Below are positions 59,263 to 64,000 of a DNA stretch of 64,000 nucleotides, in pieces. Location of the stretch: contig NZ_BMFW01000017.1 in the NCBI RefSeq assembly GCF_014639275.1, forward strand, positions 1 through 64,000, in the 5' to 3' direction. Each line of letters starts with the position of its first letter. Position 1 is the stretch's first letter. The stretch comes from Arthrobacter liuii. Lineage in GTDB: Bacteria; Actinomycetota; Actinomycetes; Actinomycetales; Micrococcaceae. A program made the translations under genes and the position numbers. The notes under the pieces are model-generated. The model was not told where the DNA came from, did not search any database, and saw only the letters and a program-made list of their open reading frames with translations.

Positions 59263-60036
59263 ATGACGCCATCAAGCTCCCGAACAACAGCACTCGTCAC
59301 CGGGGCCAGCGCCGGGCTAGGCCACGAATTCGCCAAGCAGCTCGCGGGCCAGGGCCACGATCTGGTCCTCGTGGCGCGTAACGCGTCCCGGCTTGCAGAG
59401 GCGGCGGAGGACCTGCGGCGGCGCTATGGAATCACGGCTGAGGTGCTTCCCGCAGACCTGACGGACGACGATGACGTCGCTGCCGTCGTCGAACGCCTTG
59501 AAGACACCCAGCGGCCGGTGGGGATCCTGGTCAACAACGCAGGGATCGGCCTGCTGCACAACTTCGAGGACAACCATGCTGCGGACGAGAAAAAGCACCT
59601 TAAACTGCACGCCGAAACGTCCATGGTGCTCACCCACGCGGCCCTGAAGGGCATGCTGGAGCGCGGGGAGGGCAGGATCATCAACGTGGCCAGCGTGGCA
59701 GCCTTCCTGCCCCGCGGGACCTATTCGGCAGCGAAGGCCTGGCTGGTGAGTTTCAGCCGCTGGGCGAACCTGGCCTACCGGAAACGCGGCATCAAGGTCA
59801 CGGCCGTCTGCCCCGGCTTCACACATACCGAATTCCACGACCGGATGGGGATGGACAAGTCGGTGGCTCCGTCCTGGACGTGGTTGCGCGCGGAGCGGGT
59901 TGTCCGTGAGGGCCTGGCGGACAACGAGAAGGGCAAAGCGGTGTCCGTCCCGTCCAGGCGCTACAAGGTGGTGGCCGCAGTAGCCAGGGTTGCCCCGGCG
60001 CGGCTAATGGCGGGGCCGGCGCGGAAACCGAAGTAG
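59263..60036 (+). CDS. Short-chain dehydrogenase/reductase
   Basis: A 257-residue classical SDR (ATG 59263). TGASAGLGHEFAKQLAGQG binds NAD(P), ILVNNAGIGLLHNFEDN is the stabilising Asn motif, and the catalytic Ser and Tyr-x3-Lys are in INVASVAAFLP and TYSAAKAWLVSF. VCPGFTHTEFHDRMGM follows as usual. It resembles the DltE/YqjQ-like branch of unknown substrate. Its end overlaps the convergent FUSC gene by 33 bases. Confidence 0.85.
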   Translation: MTPSSSRTTALVTGASAGLGHEFAKQLAGQGHDLVLVARNASRLAEAAEDLRRRYGITAEVLPADLTDDDDVAAVVERLEDTQRPVGILVNNAGIGLLHNFEDNHAADEKKHLKLHAETSMVLTHAALKGMLERGEGRIINVASVAAFLPRGTYSAAKAWLVSFSRWANLAYRKRGIKVTAVCPGFTHTEFHDRMGMDKSVAPSWTWLRAERVVREGLADNEKGKAVSVPSRRYKVVAAVARVAPARLMAGPARKPK

Positions 60037-61140
60037 GGGTGCGGCCCCGGCCGGATGTGCCGGGGCAACCTTCCGCGTGCGCGAACCGGACCGCCGGACG
60101 GCTACCACCACCAGGATCCCCAGCAGAGCGCCCACCAGTGTCTCTACCGCCCGTTCGACGATCAGGGTCCCCGGTTCGATCGGGGAGGCCAGCTGGGTTA
60201 TCAGCAGGATGACCGGAGTGAACCAGACCATCGCCAGGCCATAGTGCCTGGTCATGAACAGTTCGGTGGCGAACTGGAAGAGGATCACCAGGAGGGCCAG
60301 CACGGCGGCCTGGTGTGCCGGCTCCTGAAGCCGGGGGTACAGCGCTGCCAAGGCCCACGGCCCCGGAAGGATGACCACGGCGGTGACCGCCAGTCCCAGC
60401 AACGTCCCCACGATGCGGTGGACACCCCGCCGGACGCTGCTGGGCAGGTCTGCCCCGGCGAGCGGTACTGCGGCGGCAGCCATGGCCCAGTGCGGGTGGC
60501 CGGTGCCGCTGATGACGCCCACCGTGCCGGCAGCGCCCACCGCCAGTACGTACCGCGCGGCGTGGACCGACAGTTCCCGCCGCCGTGCCGACGAGCGGGA
60601 TGGCATGTTCCTGGTTGCCCCGGGCTCCCATGACCTGCTCCGCACCCAGCCGCTGAAGCCGATCAGGATGGAGAACACTGATGAGGCCGCCGCGATGAGC
60701 ATGGCCACGTACCAGGGAACTGCGGCGGGAACGGAGGCGCAGGCACCCAGCGCGAGGATGCCGAAGAAGGGCCCGTTCGGTTTCAGGTGTACCCGGTCCG
60801 AGTACACCGAGCCCACCCCGGCCAGGGTTGCTTCCACGGCCACCAGCCACCAGGAGTGGATGTGGTTGACGGACAGCGCTACCCCCACGGCAACCCCGCT
60901 GAGCAGCACCAGGGCACCCTGCCCCTGGTGGCGGAGCCGCAGCTGGTGCGGTTCCAGGCGGCCGTACATGCCGGTCAATGCGCCGAACACCGCGTAGATA
61001 ATGAGGTTGGTATGGCCTGCGGCAAGCAGGAGCAGCGAGGGCACAGCCACGCTGAGGGCCACGCGGAGCGCGGCAAGGTGGTCATTGGTGGCCGGTTCCA
61101 GCCGATGCAGTGCGCGCAGCTGCGCCACCACGTGCTTCAT
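60004..61140 (-). CDS. FUSC family membrane protein
   Basis: A 378-residue protein starting at ATG 61140 (MKHVVAQLRALHRLEP); the frame further upstream is not family-like. Two hydrophobic halves of four to five helices each are joined by a basic cytoplasmic loop (SRSSARRRELSVHAARY). The phrase ADLPSSVRRGVHRIVGTLLG is typical of the fusaric-acid-resistance (FUSC/YccS) family, linked to efflux of aromatic acids. The role is inferred from family only. Confidence 0.8.
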   Translation of the reverse strand: MKHVVAQLRALHRLEPATNDHLAALRVALSVAVPSLLLLAAGHTNLIIYAVFGALTGMYGRLEPHQLRLRHQGQGALVLLSGVAVGVALSVNHIHSWWLVAVEATLAGVGSVYSDRVHLKPNGPFFGILALGACASVPAAVPWYVAMLIAAASSVFSILIGFSGWVRSRSWEPGATRNMPSRSSARRRELSVHAARYVLAVGAAGTVGVISGTGHPHWAMAAAAVPLAGADLPSSVRRGVHRIVGTLLGLAVTAVVILPGPWALAALYPRLQEPAHQAAVLALLVILFQFATELFMTRHYGLAMVWFTPVILLITQLASPIEPGTLIVERAVETLVGALLGILVVVAVRRSGSRTRKVAPAHPAGAAPLLRFPRRPRH

Positions 61141-61262
61141 GTCCCGACCCGTCCTGTTTTCCTTGTCCTGCGGCAGCCCTGGGGCCCTTGCGAACGTATC
61201 ACCGGGCATCAGGCAGAGTCACATTGCCGGCAGACACGAACCGACATCCGGCGGCCACGCAA

Positions 61263-61311
61263 AGGCCCGTCCCCAGCATGCTTCCCCCAAGGAAGCACGC
61301 GGGACGGGCCT
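61263..61311 (-). terminator. Composite terminator after the MHS transporter
   Basis: An outer stem AGGCCCGTCCC/GGGACGGGCCT (61263-61273, 61301-61311) encloses a second stem TGCTTCC/GGAAGCA (61279-61285, 61291-61297). It lies 38 bases beyond the transporter stop on the minus strand. Confidence 0.75.
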
Positions 61312-61348
61312 GTGAGCGTGGGCTACAAGAGTGCCCGGGCGGATGGCG

Positions 61349-62938
61349 CTATGCCCCTGCCGGAACCCCGCGGTGTGCCTGGGAATCAGCGGCGTCCTGG
61401 GTTTCGAACGGCAGTTCGTCCAAGTTGATCAGCGGGTTCTCGTCCTGGGTAGCCACCAGTTCCTTTGCCTCTGCCCGGGTGTCAACGCTCGGCATGGAGC
61501 CCGGAAGGGGCCGGTTGGCGGATTCCTTCAGGAAGTAGATGGCTACGGCGCCCACCAGGGAGGTGGCCATCAGGTAGTAGGCGGGCATCATGTCGTTGCC
61601 GGTGGCGCTGATCAGCGCGGCCACGATGAAGGGGGTGGTCCCGCCGAATATGGCCACCGCGAAGTTGTAGGCAATGCCCATGGCTCCGTAGCGGCTGGAC
61701 GTGGGGAACTGGGCCGGCAGCGCCGAGGCCAGGTTTGCCACGTAGAAGGTTACGGGGAAGGCAACCAGGGCCAGCCCCGCCAGGGTGGACCAGATCTGTC
61801 CAACGCCGATCAGCAGGAAGGCCGGGATGGCCAGGGCGATGGTGCTCACGGCGCCAATCCAGAGCACCGGGCGGCGACCGATCCGGTCGGACAGCTTGCC
61901 CGTCAGCGGGATGCAGAGGCTCATGACCACCAGCACCGGAATTGTCAGCAGCGTGCCGTGGACTTCGTCGTAGCCCTTGGACTCTGTGAGGTACGTGGGC
62001 ATGTAGGACGTCAGTGCGTAACCGGCTGTGTTGGCAGCGGCCACAACCACCATGGCAACGATGATGGGCCGCCAGTAGGCCTTGACGATCCCCACAGGAC
62101 CCTTGGCCGTGGCCGTGTCACCAGCGGATGCGTTCTTGGCCTGCTCCTCCTGGGCGTCAAGGGTGGCCTGGAACTGCGGCGATTCCTCGATCTTGCTCCG
62201 GAAGTAGACGGCGATCAGGCCCAGCGGACCTGCCACCAGGAACGGGATGCGCCAGCCCCAGTCCACCATGGTGTCCTGGCCCAGGGTCAGCTGCAGGACC
62301 GAAACCAGGGCGGCACCAATGGCGAAGCCCAGGTAGCTGCCCAGGTCCAGGAAGCTGGCAAAGAAGCCGCGGCGCTTGTCAGCGGCATATTCGCTGACGA
62401 AAGTCGTGGCACCGGCGTACTCACCGCCGGTGGAGAAGCCCTGGACCACCTTGAGGAGCACCAGCAGCGCGGCCGCCCACAGTCCAATCTGGGCGTAACC
62501 GGGCAGGAGGCCGACGGCGAAGGTACTGGCCGCCATGATCATCAGCGTGGTGGCCAGGATCTTCTGGCGGCCCATCTTGTCGCCCAGCCAGCCGAAGATC
62601 ACGCCGCCCAGGGGGCGGGCGATGAAGGTGGCGGCGAAGGTTCCCAGCAGGAACAGCGTCTGGGTTGTGGGATCGGATTCGGGGAGGAATACCGGGCCCA
62701 TGGTGGTGATGAGGTAGCCGAAGACGCCTACGTCGTACCATTCCATGGTGTTGCCAACGATTGTTCCACCGAGTGCCTTTTTGAGCATCGGTTGGTCCAC
62801 CACATTGACATCGGATTCCTTGAGCCGGCGGCGTGGCAGCAGCCTGGGCTTCTTGGCAGCCGTGGGGGCTGCCGGGTCTGTTCCGCTGGCGTTCCTGGCG
62901 CCTGCTGGAGAGTCGGTCCTGCTTCGGTCTGTGGGCAT
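61349..62938 (-). CDS. MFS transporter of the MHS family, ProP-like
   Basis: A 529-residue transporter. The start is set at ATG 62938 (MPTDRSRTDS) because CAGGAG lies eight bases before it; an ATG eight codons earlier is possible. About 55 hydrophilic residues precede helix 1, GTIVGNTMEWYDVGVFGYL. GWLGDKMGRQKILATTLMI, QGFSTGGEYAGATTFVSEYA and GKLSDRIGRRPVLWIG mark the MHS family; it resembles proline/betaine carriers such as ProP, although the C-terminal coiled coil of E. coli ProP is absent. It may import osmoprotectants or organic acids. Confidence 0.85.
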   Translation of the reverse strand: MPTDRSRTDSPAGARNASGTDPAAPTAAKKPRLLPRRRLKESDVNVVDQPMLKKALGGTIVGNTMEWYDVGVFGYLITTMGPVFLPESDPTTQTLFLLGTFAATFIARPLGGVIFGWLGDKMGRQKILATTLMIMAASTFAVGLLPGYAQIGLWAAALLVLLKVVQGFSTGGEYAGATTFVSEYAADKRRGFFASFLDLGSYLGFAIGAALVSVLQLTLGQDTMVDWGWRIPFLVAGPLGLIAVYFRSKIEESPQFQATLDAQEEQAKNASAGDTATAKGPVGIVKAYWRPIIVAMVVVAAANTAGYALTSYMPTYLTESKGYDEVHGTLLTIPVLVVMSLCIPLTGKLSDRIGRRPVLWIGAVSTIALAIPAFLLIGVGQIWSTLAGLALVAFPVTFYVANLASALPAQFPTSSRYGAMGIAYNFAVAIFGGTTPFIVAALISATGNDMMPAYYLMATSLVGAVAIYFLKESANRPLPGSMPSVDTRAEAKELVATQDENPLINLDELPFETQDAADSQAHRGVPAGA

Positions 62939-63374
62939 TTGGGCAACTCCTGTGGAGGTCATTTGCTTGCGACTTGTAGCTGCCCCGCTCCGGGCAGGCC
63001 TTCAATTTTACGGGAGATCAGTACCGTAGGCCCGCCGGATGGCCTAGGATACGGCCGTTTACACCCCCATACGGGGATTGATCCACAGGCTTTTTCCCCC
63101 GCTTTTCCCGCGCCATCATTGGGAAGCAGGCTGATGAACCGGGTTGTTGCCGAACTTTTTTGCGTTTGGTCCCTTTCCGGGCATTTTTCGCCGCGGATGT
63201 GGCCGAGAAAGTGACCCCGGCCACGGACCTTGGAGGGGGTTCACAGGAGCCTCCGACGTGCCTATGGTAGAGCGATGAACACACTTCTTTCCGGGTACTA
63301 GTCCGCGCACGCCCGGGCGCTTTCGTTGGCGTTTCGTTTCAAGGAAGAACGAAGGAAAGAAGGGAAGTACCACT
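62939..63374. other. Intergenic stretch, no gene seen
   Basis: The 436 bases upstream of the divergent transporter and small-protein genes show no convincing coding frame. There are scattered A/T-rich pockets that could be promoters for both sides, but no clear -35/-10 pair or dyad was recognised. Confidence 0.35.
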
Positions 63375-63632
63375 ATGGGCGAAGAGTCCAGCCAGTTCCA
63401 CATCAAGCCTGAGGTGGCGGACCACCTTGCGGCAGCCATGGACACGCCCGTGGCACCCGGTCCGCCGGCAACCGGGGGCGTGCCCCTGGCAGAGCAGGGC
63501 GGGTGGCCGGACGGCTATGGGAAGCGTCGGCACCCCAAGGACCGGGACGCCGGGCATGGCCGGACGGGACACGAAGCCGCTGTGACGGCGGTCCACCGCA
63601 CCGGACGCCCGCAGATGCCGCACTCCTCGTAA
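63375..63632 (+). CDS. Hypothetical hydrophilic protein
   Basis: An 85-residue frame from ATG 63375 (MGEESSQFHIKPEVADHL), with AGAAGGGAAGTACC in front. It is rich in Gly, Pro, His and charged residues and probably disordered (GGWPDGYGKRRHPKDRDAGH). No family recognised. The good ribosome site and lack of a better frame on either strand favour a real gene. Confidence 0.5.
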   Translation: MGEESSQFHIKPEVADHLAAAMDTPVAPGPPATGGVPLAEQGGWPDGYGKRRHPKDRDAGHGRTGHEAAVTAVHRTGRPQMPHSS

Positions 63633-63639
63633 CCCCGGG

Positions 63640-64000
63640 TCAGCCTTCCCGAACCACGTCCGATGCGTCCTTGTCCACGCGCCAGCCCCGCCACCGAGGA
63701 TGCCGCAGCCTTCCCGGCCCGGTCCACTCGCTGTAGGCCACCTCGCCCACAAGCTCCGGTGACACCCAGTGGGCGTCCGCGGCATCGGGGCGGGGAACAT
63801 CATGGAAAGGCGATGCCTTCCGGCCCAGCCGTTCCACGGTCTGCCGCAGTTCCGCCAGTTCGCGGGTGCTGAAACCAGAGCCGACGCGGCCCACGTACTG
63901 AAGCTTGTCGCCGTCGGGAATCCCCACCAGCAGCGATCCCACGGTGTCCTGGCGGCCACCTTTTCCCGGCCGCCAGCCACCCACCACCACTTCCTGGGTC
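63640..64000 (-). CDS. ATP-dependent DNA ligase, C-terminal OB-fold domain (partial)
   Basis: The gene runs out of the window at 64000; about 119 C-terminal residues are visible. VVVGGWRPGKGGR is the usual start of the OB domain, followed by LLVGIPDGDKLQYVGRVGSG, FSTRELAELRQTVERL, VSPELVGEVAYSEWT and LRHPRWRGWRVDKD. This is the LigC/LigD-type ligase of actinobacteria that joins nicks, often in end joining together with Ku. Whether polymerase or phosphoesterase domains are attached cannot be seen. Confidence 0.85.
   Translation of the reverse strand, partial: TQEVVVGGWRPGKGGRQDTVGSLLVGIPDGDKLQYVGRVGSGFSTRELAELRQTVERLGRKASPFHDVPRPDAADAHWVSPELVGEVAYSEWTGPGRLRHPRWRGWRVDKDASDVVREG

Noticed and set aside
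61331..63214. 627-codon plus-strand frame opposite the ProP-like transporter
   Set aside because: Shadow of the transporter on the other strand; Gly/Gln/His-rich low-complexity sequence.

Overview
The window looks like chromosomal DNA from a high-GC soil actinobacterium of the Micrococcaceae, most like Arthrobacter or Pseudarthrobacter. The basis is the strong G/C bias at third codon positions, the GTG and TTG starts, the ATGA-type gene overlaps, and families typical of the group (DUF4193, DUF3040, a DUF222/HNH-type gene, GAF-ANTAR, YtxH, GlsB). I see no rRNA, tRNA, CRISPR array or intact insertion sequence. Genus-level assignment is inference.

Layout. Bases 1-5 kb hold the tail of a ManD/RspA sugar-acid dehydratase and small accessory genes, two of them broken (a YciI half-gene and a frameshifted GNAT). 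At 4.9-12.1 kb a MarR regulator diverges from an operon of SDR, amidohydrolase, acyl-CoA dehydrogenase, MaoC hydratase, MHS transporter and acyl-CoA synthetase. This set matches the cou (p-hydroxycinnamate) beta-oxidative deacetylation pathway of Rhodococcus jostii RHA1; the amidohydrolase even carries its predicted metal-ligand Asp at residue 257, as CouO does. At 12.1-16.2 kb follow a BASS-type symporter and a molybdopterin oxidoreductase in which all four [4Fe-4S] cysteine positions are replaced, translationally coupled to a small helical protein with two ExxH motifs. At 16.2-21.4 kb a beheaded merR gene with a textbook MerR promoter sits beside an aromatic-catabolism-like operon (alpha/beta hydrolase, FAH hydrolase, flavin monooxygenase, DUF3500).

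At 21.6-26.7 kb are PPK2, a frameshifted P-type ATPase, a bicupin quercetinase-like dioxygenase and DUF4193. At 26.9-28.1 kb three truncated genes are fused together (GH15 tail, TetR tail, EamA tail). At 28-38.5 kb are stress or housekeeping genes (DUF3040, DUF488, aldo/keto reductase, GAF-ANTAR, malQ, lactonase, PrmC-like methylase, YtxH, GlsB), a pullulanase-module remnant behind an elaborate operator region, and a DUF222 gene that lost its HNH core. At 38.6-44.5 kb is an acyl-CoA degradation operon (dehydrogenase, thiolase, ligase) with its TetR regulator. At 44.6-48.6 kb an epimerase and two aldo/keto reductases diverge from an XRE/MmyB-type regulator. At 50.6-56.4 kb a GntR-controlled acid-sugar operon (DUF1537 kinase, LtnD-like dehydrogenase, GntP permease, class II aldolase) lies behind two identical operator cores 63 bp apart. 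The remainder (56.7-64 kb) holds an acyltransferase-3, small proteins, an SDR, an FUSC protein, an MHS transporter and the end of an ATP-dependent DNA ligase.

Together the genes suggest a plant-litter-degrading soil bacterium: phenylpropanoid, flavonoid, aromatic, starch and sugar-acid catabolism, with several recent gene-decay scars. Function calls rest on motifs and recalled family sequences; no database search was run.
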